Below, one piece after another: positions 10,315 through 19,625 of a stretch of 64,000 nucleotides of DNA; position 1 is the stretch's first letter; every line of letters begins with the position of its first letter. Both the position numbers and the translations under genes were made by a program. Below the pieces are notes generated by a model. That model made no database searches. It was not told where the DNA came from and was given only the letters and a program-made list of their open reading frames with translations. The DNA is from Paenibacillus sp. UNC451MF (GTDB lineage Bacteria > Bacillota > Bacilli > Paenibacillales > NBRC-103111): assembly GCF_000686845.1 (NCBI RefSeq), contig NZ_JMLS01000004.1, positions 335,783 to 399,782 on the forward strand, in the 5' to 3' direction.

Positions 10315-11921
10315 ATGCTGCCGCTCCCTTTCCTGGCTCGATATTCCTTGGGCGTCATTCCAGTATTTCGCTTGAAGATGACGCTGAAATATTGCGGGTC
10401 GCTGTAGCCTACTCTAGCGGCGATGTCATAGGTCTTCAGCTGGGTAATGCTGAGCAGCTCTTTCGCTTTCTCCAGTCGGGTTCGAGTTAAATATTCAACG
10501 AAGGTTTCTCCGGTATGGAGCTTGAACTGAGCACTGAAATAACTCATGCTCATATAAATATGATTGCATACATGCTGAAGAGAAAAGCTCTCGTCGTTGT
10601 AATGGTCCCGGATAAAGGTTTCGGCTTGCTTCATCTGCGATTGGGTCACATCCGTTCTTTTAGCGGCAAGATAGCATATGATCTGCTCACACTGATGCTC
10701 GAGCCACGTTTGTACCTCATTCAATGTTTTCATAGATGTAAGCTTGGAAAACGGGTTGTCCGCGAACAGATCTGAATGGTCGAATCCAGCCTCCGATACC
10801 ATGTTCATTAAAGCCACTAACAGCTTGTAAAAGGTTCCATAGCATTGATCGATCGAAGACACCGACTTGCGTAGATCGTCGATTCCTTCCTTTAAATATT
10901 GTGCTGCCTTCGGTACGCTTCCTGTCTTCATTGCAGATAACAGCTTCTTCTCCCACTCATTGTACTTAATACTGTTGAAGCTTTTGCCGAATTCAAGGTC
11001 GCTGATAGAAATAATCTGGCTCTTGCCGAGCAGAAACCGGTAATCCAATGCTGAGTTTGCTTCTTGAAACGATTGAGATAACTGCTGCAGCTCGGGATAC
11101 GTTCTGCCAATCCCCATAGAAAAAGACATATTCAGCACCTTTTCCACACTATGCTTGGCATGACCGGTCAACTTCTGTACGATTAGCGGAATCAATCCAG
11201 GATCTCCTGAATAGAGAATGGCGATTTTCTCGTCTCGCGTCCGAAATACGATACCTCCCTCCTGCTCAAATATTTCCTGAATAATATTAAAAGCCGCAAA
11301 ACGCAGCAGCTCTATTTCTGACTCTTGATCTTCATACGAATCCCGCTTAAAATCATCGATGTCTCCTACAATGGCCGTATAGGCAGGACCTGGCAGTGAG
11401 AGGCAAAAATATCGAAATTTCCGTTCGATTTCTTCCTTCTTCATCCGTGAAACGGCCATGCGCTCGAGAAAGCGTTCCTTCAGCAAGGGCAAGCTTTGGT
11501 TAAGCTGGAGCTTCAGCTGACTGAGGTCTTCTCTTTTTGCTCGTGCATCATCGAGCTCCTGCTTCATTTTCAATAAAAAGGCTGTGAATTCCTGTGAGTT
11601 AACCGGCTTCAGCAAGTAATCCTTCACCTTTAGCTTAATCGCCTGCTTGGCATATTCAAAATCCTCGTAGCCCGTTACAATGACTACGACTACGTCCCGA
11701 TATTGCTCAGCAATTCGTTCGGCAAGTTCCAGACCATCCATAAACGGCATACAAATGTCCGTAATGACAATGTCCGGCTGCAGCTGCTCCATTGATTCCA
11801 GTGCATCACGTCCATTGACGAAATCGCCAACCAATTCAAATCCGCAGGAGGTCCAGTTCGTTTTGCGCTTGATCCCTTCCCTAACCTCATCTTCATCGTC
11901 AATAAGGATGATTTTATACAT
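10311..11921 (-). CDS. YesN/AraC-type response regulator (AraT-like)
   Basis: A 536-residue regulator: receiver domain at residues 1-120 with acidic pocket IDDED and phosphoacceptor Asp55 (VITDICMPFMDG), a long linker, and two C-terminal AraC-type helix-turn-helices (about 435-530; VCNHIYMSMSYFSAQF and IAARVGYSDPQYFSVIF). Partner of the adjacent kinase. By analogy with Geobacillus AraT it should activate the arabinose ABC importer encoded just upstream. Confidence 0.94.
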   Translation of the reverse strand: MYKIILIDDEDEVREGIKRKTNWTSCGFELVGDFVNGRDALESMEQLQPDIVITDICMPFMDGLELAERIAEQYRDVVVVIVTGYEDFEYAKQAIKLKVKDYLLKPVNSQEFTAFLLKMKQELDDARAKREDLSQLKLQLNQSLPLLKERFLERMAVSRMKKEEIERKFRYFCLSLPGPAYTAIVGDIDDFKRDSYEDQESEIELLRFAAFNIIQEIFEQEGGIVFRTRDEKIAILYSGDPGLIPLIVQKLTGHAKHSVEKVLNMSFSMGIGRTYPELQQLSQSFQEANSALDYRFLLGKSQIISISDLEFGKSFNSIKYNEWEKKLLSAMKTGSVPKAAQYLKEGIDDLRKSVSSIDQCYGTFYKLLVALMNMVSEAGFDHSDLFADNPFSKLTSMKTLNEVQTWLEHQCEQIICYLAAKRTDVTQSQMKQAETFIRDHYNDESFSLQHVCNHIYMSMSYFSAQFKLHTGETFVEYLTRTRLEKAKELLSITQLKTYDIAARVGYSDPQYFSVIFKRNTGMTPKEYRARKGSGSI

Positions 11922-12039
11922 TCGGATGCGCTACCTCTCTTTAGTCTGCTTCTGCCAGAAAAAGGCTTGTTACTTCATTGTATACAGACCTCGATTCGCT
12001 CAGCAACAAAAAAGTTCCAATTCGGAGAAACGAAGGAAG

Positions 12040-12067
12040 AGAGGCTGCCCCTTGCGGAACAGCCCCT
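12040..12067 (-). terminator. Intercistronic hairpin between importer and sensor genes
   Basis: Twelve-bp arms (12040-12051 and 12056-12067, with a few G-T pairs) close a GCAA tetraloop on the minus strand. It is followed by a pyrimidine-rich stretch, not a clean T run, so it could be a weak terminator or a 3'-end stabiliser that lowers sensor expression relative to the importer. Confidence 0.55.
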
Positions 12068-12106
12068 TCTATTATTTGAACAATGCATCCTGAGTGTAGG
12101 GTCCGA

Positions 12107-13138
12107 TCAATTATAAAGCAATGGTTTGATTTGATCCGAATCAATATTTGTCTTATCGTACCAGTGGAAGCCCGTATCGATATTTTTCTTCACACTTTCT
12201 CCCTTAATAGCTTGAACCGCAGCTTTTACAGACCAATAGCCAATACCGATAGGGTCCTGAGTAATAGCGCCGGCCATTTTGCCACTGCGGATCGCATCGA
12301 TCTGCTGCTTGCCTGAATCGTATCCAATGATGACGATTTTCCCTTCTTTTTTCAGCTCAGTCACTCCATTCAGCACCCCGATGGCTGATCCTTCGTTAGC
12401 ACCGAAGAATCCTTTGACATTCGGATGTGCCTGAATAATCGCTTTGGTCAAATCGGTCGATTTCAGCTGGTCTCCGCCGCCGTATTGAATGTCGACAATT
12501 TTGATTTTCGGATATTTCTCTTTGATCTGATTGACAAAGCCGTCCCTTCTATCAATCCCTGTACGGCTTGTTTGGTCATGTACAACCAAAGCAATTTCAC
12601 CCTCATTGCCGATTAGCGAAGCCATCTTATCAGCTGCCAATGCAGCAGCCGCTTTATTATCTGTGGCTGCGGTCGTAACCGGGATATCACTATCCACCCC
12701 GGAGTCGAAGCCTACGACAGGGATGTTGGCTGCCTTTGCTTTTTGCAGTAGAGGAAGCGCTGCTTTACTGTCTAAAGCGGCGAAAGCGATCGCTTTCGGA
12801 TTTTTGCCTAGTGCGGCCTGGAGCATCTCAATCTGTTTGTCTACCTGAGTTTCGGTTTCCGGTCCTTCGAAGGTAATTTCAACCTGAAACTCCTTGGCTG
12901 CTTTCTCAGCCCCTTGCTTGACCGCCTGCCAGAACTGATGCTGAAACCCTTTGGAAATAAGGGGAATGTACACTTTATCCGATTTCTTAGGATCTGGTGC
13001 AGGTGTAGCTGCTGTTGTATTATCTTTCGGTTTCTCGGTCGGTGCTGAGGCAGGCGTATTTGTACCGCAAGCTCCGAGTAATGTAGTAGTCAGCAGCATG
13101 AGGGCCGCCGTAAGGATCAGCTTTTTTCCTTTTTTCAT
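12107..13138 (-). CDS. Sugar ABC transporter substrate-binding lipoprotein (arabinose predicted)
   Basis: A 343-residue RbsB-like binding protein. The signal peptide ends in LLGAC with lipidated Cys24, followed by a Thr/Ala/Pro/Lys-rich tether (about 27-50) and the two-lobe domain (from VYIPLISKGFQHQFW). The ATG at 13138 is chosen because AGGGGAG lies 8 nt upstream; an ATG 6 bp earlier is too close to it. Third gene of the ATPase-permease-lipoprotein operon. Substrate arabinose (or a related pentose) is inferred from araDBA and araR on the same strand. Confidence 0.9.
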   Translation of the reverse strand: MKKGKKLILTAALMLLTTTLLGACGTNTPASAPTEKPKDNTTAATPAPDPKKSDKVYIPLISKGFQHQFWQAVKQGAEKAAKEFQVEITFEGPETETQVDKQIEMLQAALGKNPKAIAFAALDSKAALPLLQKAKAANIPVVGFDSGVDSDIPVTTAATDNKAAAALAADKMASLIGNEGEIALVVHDQTSRTGIDRRDGFVNQIKEKYPKIKIVDIQYGGGDQLKSTDLTKAIIQAHPNVKGFFGANEGSAIGVLNGVTELKKEGKIVIIGYDSGKQQIDAIRSGKMAGAITQDPIGIGYWSVKAAVQAIKGESVKKNIDTGFHWYDKTNIDSDQIKPLLYN

Positions 13139-13208
13139 ACTCATTTCTCCCCTTACTATTAAATGGATTGTATGTGACTCCATGACTGGAGACGATACCG
13201 ATATCAAG

Positions 13209-14201
13209 TCATTTTTTACGGCGCCTCAAAATGTCCGCATACACGGCCAACATAACGACCAATCCTACAATGACCGTCTGCCATTCCTGTGGAACCGATA
13301 AAATACGCAGTCCATTCGTTAATACACTCATGATTAGAGCGCCGATTACGGTTCCCAAAATGGACCCATGCCCACCGCTCAGCGATGTTCCTCCTATCAC
13401 TACGGCTGCAATCGCTTCCAATTCATAGCCTTGCCCCAGAGCCGGTTGGGCTGAGTTTAAACGTGATGCCATCATAATTCCCGCAATCCCACTGAATACC
13501 CCTGTCAGCGTGTAGATGAGCACCTTCCAAAAGTGAACGTTAACCCCAGATAAACGGGTCGCCTCTTCGTTACTCCCAAGAGCAAAGTTAAATCGGCCGA
13601 TAATCGTTCGGGTTAGAATAAGACTCGCCACTATCGCAGCAGCGAAAAAAATAAGCACAGCATTAGGGATATCCCACCCCGGTATAATCGATCCGATAAC
13701 TGAACTCATAGAAATTTTGGTAAAGGCAGGCATATCGTTAAAATAAATGGGCTTTGTACCCGAAATCACAAGCGATAGTCCCTTAGTGATCATCATCATC
13801 GCTAATGTTGCAATGAACGGCGGAATCTTCATTTTGGCAACCGCCAAACCGCTAATAAGACCACATAGCGCTCCTGTAGCTATCCCGCCAATAACACCCA
13901 TTGGTAAAGGTAAATGCCATATCGTGATAATAACTCCAGTCATTACCGCTGAAAAAGTCATTACAGTGCCCACCGCCAGATCTATACCTCCGGTAATGAT
14001 GACGAAGGTAGACCCTAGAGCTAGTATTCCTATAACGGCTGTCGACAGCATGATGCCAACAATGTTATCAAATTGAAAAAAGTTGCTGGATGATATCGAG
14101 AAAAAGATAACCAATACAATCAGACTGGCAAAAGCCAGCAATTTTTGTGTCGCACCGGTTTTAACCGTCGTCTGTTTTTTACGGACTGCCGTCATTTCCA
14201 T
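13209..14201 (-). CDS. araH: Sugar ABC transporter permease (RbsC/AraH type)
   Basis: A 330-residue polytopic membrane protein of the branched-chain/ribose permease family, with 8 or more hydrophobic segments and the family motifs GGIDLAVGTVM and AAVVIGGTSLSGGHGSILGT. Start ATG after GGGGG. It begins 11 bp after the ATPase stop. Transports the pentose delivered by the downstream lipoprotein; arabinose by context. Confidence 0.92.
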   Translation of the reverse strand: MEMTAVRKKQTTVKTGATQKLLAFASLIVLVIFFSISSSNFFQFDNIVGIMLSTAVIGILALGSTFVIITGGIDLAVGTVMTFSAVMTGVIITIWHLPLPMGVIGGIATGALCGLISGLAVAKMKIPPFIATLAMMMITKGLSLVISGTKPIYFNDMPAFTKISMSSVIGSIIPGWDIPNAVLIFFAAAIVASLILTRTIIGRFNFALGSNEEATRLSGVNVHFWKVLIYTLTGVFSGIAGIMMASRLNSAQPALGQGYELEAIAAVVIGGTSLSGGHGSILGTVIGALIMSVLTNGLRILSVPQEWQTVIVGLVVMLAVYADILRRRKK

Positions 14202-14212
14202 CTTGCTTCCCC

Positions 14213-15715
14213 CTATTCGTTGCGCATCGTAGCATATCTCATAATCCTTTCCTGAGTTGCTTGTTCACTGTCAAGCTCACCCGTTATACGTCCCTCACAC
14301 ATGATCACAATGCGATGGCTCATCCTAAGAATTTCCGGAAGATCTGAGGAGATCATTATGATCGATTTGCCCTGTTCGGCGAGTTGATCCAGTAGTTTAT
14401 AGATCTCCGTCTTCGCGCCAACATCAACTCCCCGAGTAGGTTCGTCAAAAATTAAGATATCGCAATCGCGAAGAAGCCATTTGCTAATAACCACCTTTTG
14501 TTGATTGCCACCCGAAAGAAACTTCACTTTTTGATCTATTCCAGGTGTTTTGATCTTCATGGATTCAACGTATTGCGTTGAGGCATTCATGATTTGATAA
14601 TCGTTCAACCAGCCTACTGCATGATTAAATTTCTCTAATGATCCGATAGTAATATTCGTCTGAACATCCATGTCTACCATGAGTCCGAATTGCTTGCGGT
14701 CTTCCGACAAATATCCTATCCCATGGCGAACTGCATGGTGCGGCTGCTTGATTCGAACTTTCTGACCGTGAATGCGAATCTCACCAGAATCAATAGGATC
14801 TGCTCCGAATATGGCCCTGGCCACTTCCGTACGACCCGCTCCCATTAAACCGGCGAACCCTAGAATCTCCCCTTTTCGCAGGGAAAAAGTCACATCCTTG
14901 ATCGTTCCTTTTCGATTCAGTTTACTGACCTCCAGCACCGTTTCTTGATTAACACTGCCAATCGATGGTTTTGCAGTTTGGTATAGCTCCCTGCCGACCA
15001 TCATTGCTATTATGCGATCCGTCGTTACCTCTTGAGTCGGAACCGTATCAATATAGCAGCCGTCCCTCATGACCGTGATCCGATCCGTGATCCGCTTGAG
15101 TTCCTCCATCCGATGTGAGATATACACAATGCCCACACCATTTGCTTTAAGCTCGCCAATAATCCTGAACAAGTCATTAATCTCACTATCCGTCAATGCA
15201 GCAGTCGGCTCATCCATAATGAGCACTTGCGATTGGAACGAAAGCGCTTTGGCTATCTCCACCATTTGCTGTTGAGCAACGGTCAGCTCGGACACTAAAG
15301 TTCGCGGGTCCAATTGCAGCTTGATCCGGTTAAATAAGAGCTGCGCTTGATCATTCAGTAATTTTTCATTTAGGAACAGCTTGAGTATTTTCCCCGGCTC
15401 TCTGCCTATAAAAATGTTTTGGGCTATGGTTAGATGTGGCATTAGATTCAGCTCTTGATGAATCATACTGATCCCCAATTGCTGTGCGGTTCTTGTATTG
15501 GGAATGTGGATCTCCTTACCTTTATAGCGAAGAATTCCCGCATCCTTCTGATAAACCCCTGTAAGCACTTTCATTAATGTCGATTTACCAGCCCCATTTT
15601 CGCCTACCAAAGCATGAACTTCACCCGGCATTAAAGTGAACTTACATTGATTCAGAGCGTGTACACCTGGAAAATGCTTGTCGATTCCTTCCAATTCAAC
15701 TAGAGGCTCAATCAT
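14213..15715 (-). CDS. araG: Sugar ABC transporter ATPase, two nucleotide-binding domains (AraG type)
   Basis: A 500-residue fusion of two ABC domains as in RbsA, XylG and AraG. Domain 1 has Walker [10 protein letters not shown], signature [15 protein letters not shown] and Walker B VLIMDEPT. Domain 2 has the usual degenerate Walker A ([14 protein letters not shown]), signature LSGGNQQKV and [12 protein letters not shown]. Several starts are possible: ATG at 15715 is used, but GTG/TTG codons 5-8 codons upstream, after AAGGGA, are alternatives. First gene of the importer operon. Confidence 0.93.
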   Translation of the reverse strand: MIEPLVELEGIDKHFPGVHALNQCKFTLMPGEVHALVGENGAGKSTLMKVLTGVYQKDAGILRYKGKEIHIPNTRTAQQLGISMIHQELNLMPHLTIAQNIFIGREPGKILKLFLNEKLLNDQAQLLFNRIKLQLDPRTLVSELTVAQQQMVEIAKALSFQSQVLIMDEPTAALTDSEINDLFRIIGELKANGVGIVYISHRMEELKRITDRITVMRDGCYIDTVPTQEVTTDRIIAMMVGRELYQTAKPSIGSVNQETVLEVSKLNRKGTIKDVTFSLRKGEILGFAGLMGAGRTEVARAIFGADPIDSGEIRIHGQKVRIKQPHHAVRHGIGYLSEDRKQFGLMVDMDVQTNITIGSLEKFNHAVGWLNDYQIMNASTQYVESMKIKTPGIDQKVKFLSGGNQQKVVISKWLLRDCDILIFDEPTRGVDVGAKTEIYKLLDQLAEQGKSIIMISSDLPEILRMSHRIVIMCEGRITGELDSEQATQERIMRYATMRNE

Positions 15716-15844
15716 TACAGCCACCACCAACACCTCGAATCCCTTATTAACTATGAGTTCATTGTATAACCGGACCAAGGCGAAAAGAATGGAGTAATCT
15801 CTTGAAAAAGGTTTAAAATCTTACGATCTACACCTGCCTGAACG

Positions 15845-15893
15845 CAAAAAAAGGCCATTTCGCAAACAACGATAAGTTGCTTACAAAACAGCC
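15845..15893 (-). terminator. Intrinsic terminator of the ugp/GDPD operon
   Basis: Eighteen-bp arms (15853-15870 and 15876-15893) with several G-T pairs around a 5-nt loop, followed on the minus strand by a run of seven T. It separates the glycerophosphodiester operon from the arabinose importer. Confidence 0.85.
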
Positions 15894-15908
15894 CTGTCTA
15901 ATACATTT

Positions 15909-16625
15909 TTATTTAGACGCCGTCTCCAGAAAACACGCTTTCCACTTTTCCAGCTCGTTGGTGCATACCCAAACACCAGGGTACTGCTTACGTATTTGAC
16001 GCATATCTGCTTCAGCATCAATGGTCCAAGCAATAAGCTGAATGCCTTTCTCTTCGCACAAACGTACATAATCATCGGTTAAATAAATATATTTGACAGA
16101 GATGTACTTAGCGTCGATCTCCTTGGCAAAGTCGAAAATCGAAGGTGTCGCACCATATATGACGAGCCCCACCTCGATATCCTTGGATAGTTGACGCATC
16201 CGTTGAATGGAATAGTGATCGAACGAGGTTACAAATACTTGATCCTGAACATCGCAAGCGTTAATCACTTCAAGTACTTTTTCTTCGATTCCAGTGTACA
16301 AGCTGCCGCTTTGCTTCAGCTCAATGTCCACTCTGGCTCTTCCTTTAGCCAAGCTTAACACCTGTTCCAAAGTCGGAATGGATTGTTCAGCGTTCGTCCG
16401 CAGCTTCTGAAGCTCTTCCCACGTATAGTCGAGAACGAGCCCTTTCCCATTGGTCGTACGGTTTACTGTAGGATCGTGAATGACGACCGGAACACCATCC
16501 TTCGTCAAATTCACATCTAACTCCAAATGGCTGTAAGATAGATCCAATGCAGCTTGAAATGAAACAAGCGTATTCTCCGGGTATTTCTTAGGGTACCCGC
16601 GATGTGCCAATCCGACGATACTCAT
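15909..16625 (-). CDS. Glycerophosphodiester phosphodiesterase
   Basis: Hydrolyses deacylated phospholipids (glycerophosphodiesters) to glycerol 3-phosphate and an alcohol. The 238-residue GDPD TIM barrel shows the catalytic HRG (AHRGYPKKYPENT), metal-binding ELDVNLTKDG and HDPTVNRTT. No signal peptide is present, so it acts inside the cell on imported substrate. ATG at 16625 has GGAGG 6 nt upstream; an ATG two codons earlier touches the GGAGG. Last gene of the importer operon, supporting a glycerophosphodiester substrate. Confidence 0.94.
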   Translation of the reverse strand: MSIVGLAHRGYPKKYPENTLVSFQAALDLSYSHLELDVNLTKDGVPVVIHDPTVNRTTNGKGLVLDYTWEELQKLRTNAEQSIPTLEQVLSLAKGRARVDIELKQSGSLYTGIEEKVLEVINACDVQDQVFVTSFDHYSIQRMRQLSKDIEVGLVIYGATPSIFDFAKEIDAKYISVKYIYLTDDYVRLCEEKGIQLIAWTIDAEADMRQIRKQYPGVWVCTNELEKWKACFLETASK

Positions 16626-16639
16626 GTTCATCCTCCTGT

Positions 16640-17770
16640 TTAATCGGTCATTGTCAACAGTTGAATACGATCCAGCGCATAGCTGGATGAAGCCTTGTAC
16701 GTGCTCGCACCGGACTCGAACAATAGGTATAGCGTCTCTTTCGAATAAACGACTCCTTCAGACATCGGTGGAATCGGCATCGTTTCCGGCTTGTTCTTTG
16801 AATCCAGGAACCATACAGGTACGGATTCAGTGCCGATAACCACTTTAGTGTGAGGCTGTTCAGCCAGCACATTTTTTTGTTGGATTAATGCACTAGCGGC
16901 ATTGCGTCCAGATGATTGACTCAGCAATATCTTATTCTTTAAGACCGCCATCCCTTGAACGCTGTCCGGTATGGATAAAATATAATCCGGTACTACTGGC
17001 GTATTGGCTTTCGCTGCCTTATTGGCAGGAAGCAAATCAGTCTGTGGATCCAGCTTGAAGCCTACGGTCCATGCTTTATATTCCTTATCATCACGATTGT
17101 TCATATAATGCGATTTTTCCGTTGGATAATCCTTGCCATTGGCATATTCGCCCACCCACAGAACGCCATCACTATATGTAGTGAAGGATGCCCTTGTGTC
17201 CGTACGAATAGAGCCTTTGAATGTAAGCTTCGTATCATTCCCGGCATTAATCACGTCTTCTAGATTAAGCTGATAGACAAGATTGTCCGATGAAATCCAT
17301 ACATGGCTTTTGCTGACCGTAACGCCCCCGGCATGACCAGTGTAAGGCTTGTCGGCCTCCTTGTAAAGCTCCATTACTTTCACCATCGACCCGGTACCGG
17401 CATCCACTACCGACAACAGGCTAGGAAGGCCACCTTCTCTGTAATGACTGATGAGAATCCAATTTTTTTCTTCAATAAATCCGATTCCCTGAGGAACCGC
17501 TTTTTGCATTAAAGCCGGAACGATCGGCCCCTGCTTTGCTGCCTGCAAGAAAGGCTTAATTTCCGGAAAATCTATACGGATTTTAATGCCAGCTTCTTCC
17601 TGTGTTATTTTTCCGTTGTTCGCTGCGGTTTTTTCGTCCGGCTTTTTCGAATCTACGGATACCGCTTGTTCTGGTGCTTTCTTGGCATTACCTGCTGCTG
17701 ACGACTGACAGCCGGCTGCTGTCAAACATAGCATACCGGATAGTACAATCATAACTGCTTTATGCTTCAA
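16640..17770 (-). CDS. Unrecognised lipoprotein, probable beta-propeller, in ugp operon
   Basis: I do not recognise the family. It starts with TTG 8 nt after GGAGG. The signal peptide ends TAAGC with Cys21, then a charged Lys/Asp/Ala-rich linker. From about residue 75 come repeated strand-rich segments (GIGFIEEKNWILISHY, VVDAGTGSMVKVMELY, GGVTVSKSHVWISSDNLVYQ, YSDGVLWVGEYANG, GMAVLKNKILLSQSSG, GVVYSKETLYLLFESG) that read like blades of a propeller. It sits between the second permease gene and GDPD, 14 bp from GDPD, so a role in binding or processing phosphodiesters outside the membrane is plausible but unproven. Confidence 0.75.
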   Translation of the reverse strand: MKHKAVMIVLSGMLCLTAAGCQSSAAGNAKKAPEQAVSVDSKKPDEKTAANNGKITQEEAGIKIRIDFPEIKPFLQAAKQGPIVPALMQKAVPQGIGFIEEKNWILISHYREGGLPSLLSVVDAGTGSMVKVMELYKEADKPYTGHAGGVTVSKSHVWISSDNLVYQLNLEDVINAGNDTKLTFKGSIRTDTRASFTTYSDGVLWVGEYANGKDYPTEKSHYMNNRDDKEYKAWTVGFKLDPQTDLLPANKAAKANTPVVPDYILSIPDSVQGMAVLKNKILLSQSSGRNAASALIQQKNVLAEQPHTKVVIGTESVPVWFLDSKNKPETMPIPPMSEGVVYSKETLYLLFESGASTYKASSSYALDRIQLLTMTD

Positions 17771-17812
17771 AATGACAGCCTCCTTGTTCCCCTCTGCGGG
17801 ATACGATCCCCA

Positions 17813-18643
17813 TTACTTAAAGGTCGAATTGGCCATGGCCGCCACAATATATTTTTGAGCGAAGATGAACACCAACACGATCGGCAAAATGACAACTACA
17901 CTTGCTGCCATCAACAGATGGAAGTTTAATGCTTCGTTACCTGCGATTGAATCCCTCATCATGGCGATACCGACTGTCAGCACACGCATTTGATTAGAGT
18001 TTGTCATAACCAGAGGCCAGAAGTATGAGTTCCAGCTATGGATAAAGCTGATAACCAGTAATGTTATCACCGTAGGAAAAGCCATTGGCGTCAGAATACG
18101 GTAAAGAATTTGTACACGGTTCGCTCCATCCACCTTGGCCGCCTCGATAACATCATTGTTGATGGATTTGAACGTTTGACGCAGCAGGAATATTCCATAA
18201 GCCGAGGCTGCGTGTGGAATGATTAACGCATAAAAAGTGTTGATCCACCCCAGTTTGGACATCATGACATACACAGGTACAAATGTTACTTGATCCGGTA
18301 CGATCAGCGCAGCCAGTACAAGGATAAACAGCTTTTCTCTTCCTGCAAAAGTCCCTTTGGCAAAAGCATAGGCTGCCATAAGTCCAATGTTGATTTGAAG
18401 GAAGATAATCCCTGCCGTCTGAATCAAGGTATTGGAAGCAAACCTCCAAAACGGGATGGCGTTAAAAGCTTGAAAGAAGTTTTGCCACATCAATTTCTCC
18501 GGCCAAAACGTCGGTACCGCAAGTCGAAGCTCATGTGGTGACTTCAAAGCAGTAACCAGCATCCAGTAAACCGGAAAAAAGATAAGAATCGTAATGAGAA
18601 TTGCCACAGTATAACGGGTGGTTACCCCTAGTGATTTCGTCAT
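17813..18643 (-). CDS. ugpE: ABC transporter permease (UgpE/MalG type)
   Basis: A 276-residue permease with six hydrophobic segments and the cytoplasmic EAA loop EAAKVDGANRVQILYRILTP (residues about 175-195) that docks an ATPase. Family CUT1. Follows the first permease gene by 11 bp. Assignment to glycerol 3-phosphate or glycerophosphodiester transport rests on the GDPD gene in the same operon. No ATPase is encoded here; a shared MsmX/UgpC-like ATPase elsewhere is expected. Confidence 0.88.
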   Translation of the reverse strand: MTKSLGVTTRYTVAILITILIFFPVYWMLVTALKSPHELRLAVPTFWPEKLMWQNFFQAFNAIPFWRFASNTLIQTAGIIFLQINIGLMAAYAFAKGTFAGREKLFILVLAALIVPDQVTFVPVYVMMSKLGWINTFYALIIPHAASAYGIFLLRQTFKSINNDVIEAAKVDGANRVQILYRILTPMAFPTVITLLVISFIHSWNSYFWPLVMTNSNQMRVLTVGIAMMRDSIAGNEALNFHLLMAASVVVILPIVLVFIFAQKYIVAAMANSTFK

Positions 18644-18654
18644 TGATCTATAAC

Positions 18655-19605
18655 CTACCCTTCATAATGAACTTTCTTCTTGGAGACATACATCTGCACC
18701 ATAGTCAACAGTACGATGATGATGAAGAAAATGATGACCAGCGCAGACGCTCTACCTGTTTTGAATTCAGAGAAAGCCATCGTGTAAATCCAGTAAACCA
18801 TCGCTTTGGTCGATTCCAAAGGTCCACCATTGGTCATAATATCAACGGATTGGAACACCTGCATCGAAGAAATAAAGTTGGTGACGACAAGAAACAGTGT
18901 AATCGGAGACAGCAGCGGAAGCGTAATATTCCAGAACTGCGTCCATTTGCTGGCTCCATCAATACTTGAAGCTTCGTAGTACTCAACCGGAATACCGCGT
19001 AATCCAGCGATAAAGATAATCATTGCAAAGCCTACGCCCTTCCACACCGATACGGTAATAAGAACCCACAGCGCGGTTTTCGGATTTTGCAGCCATTGCA
19101 CCTTTTCTACTCCTAATAGCTCTAACAGCTCGTTCATCAAGCCATACTGTGAGTTAAAGATCCAAAGAAAGATCATAGACACAATAACCATGGAAATGTA
19201 GTGCGGCATGAAAATCAGCATTCTCAAGAAGTTGAAGAAACGGGATGATACATTAAATAATAGCGCTAACAAAAGCCCGATTCCCAAGGTCAATACAACA
19301 TCTAAGACCGTGTACGTAAACGTTATTCTTAGTACGTTGTAAAATGTTTCATTAGTAAGAAGCTTCTCATAATTATCGAACCCTACAAATTGCTTTACAG
19401 GCTTCGTCATATTCCAGTTAGTAAAGCTTAAATAGAACGAGTTCAATAGCGGATAATAAATGAATATAACCAGAAACGCCAAAGCTGGCAGGGCGAAGGA
19501 AAAATCCTTCAACCCCTCCAGTAGACGATAAGTGGAGCGCTTCATACCCGGTTTGGCAACCGTTTGAACCCTCGTGTTTACATTTGTGCTTTCTGTTTCT
19601 TTCAT
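18655..19605 (-). CDS. ugpA: ABC transporter permease (UgpA/MalF type)
   Basis: A 316-residue permease with six hydrophobic segments after a cytoplasmic N-terminus of about 30 residues. EAA loop EASSIDGASKWTQFWNITLP is visible near residue 225. The ATG start has AGGAG upstream. It lies 20 bp after the binding-protein gene. Confidence 0.88.
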   Translation of the reverse strand: MKETESTNVNTRVQTVAKPGMKRSTYRLLEGLKDFSFALPALAFLVIFIYYPLLNSFYLSFTNWNMTKPVKQFVGFDNYEKLLTNETFYNVLRITFTYTVLDVVLTLGIGLLLALLFNVSSRFFNFLRMLIFMPHYISMVIVSMIFLWIFNSQYGLMNELLELLGVEKVQWLQNPKTALWVLITVSVWKGVGFAMIIFIAGLRGIPVEYYEASSIDGASKWTQFWNITLPLLSPITLFLVVTNFISSMQVFQSVDIMTNGGPLESTKAMVYWIYTMAFSEFKTGRASALVIIFFIIIVLLTMVQMYVSKKKVHYEG

Positions 19606-19625
19606 TGTGCTGCTCCTTTCGGGGC

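Noticed and set aside
12781..12798. Perfect 18-bp palindrome CGAAAGCGATCGCTTTCG, cre-like
   Set aside because: It falls inside the binding-protein gene and is explained by codons for KAIAFA; it lacks the TG...CA ends of a cre site.
15237..15252. cre-like GAAAGCGCTTT
   Set aside because: Intragenic in the ABC ATPase gene, ends do not match consensus; no promoter nearby.
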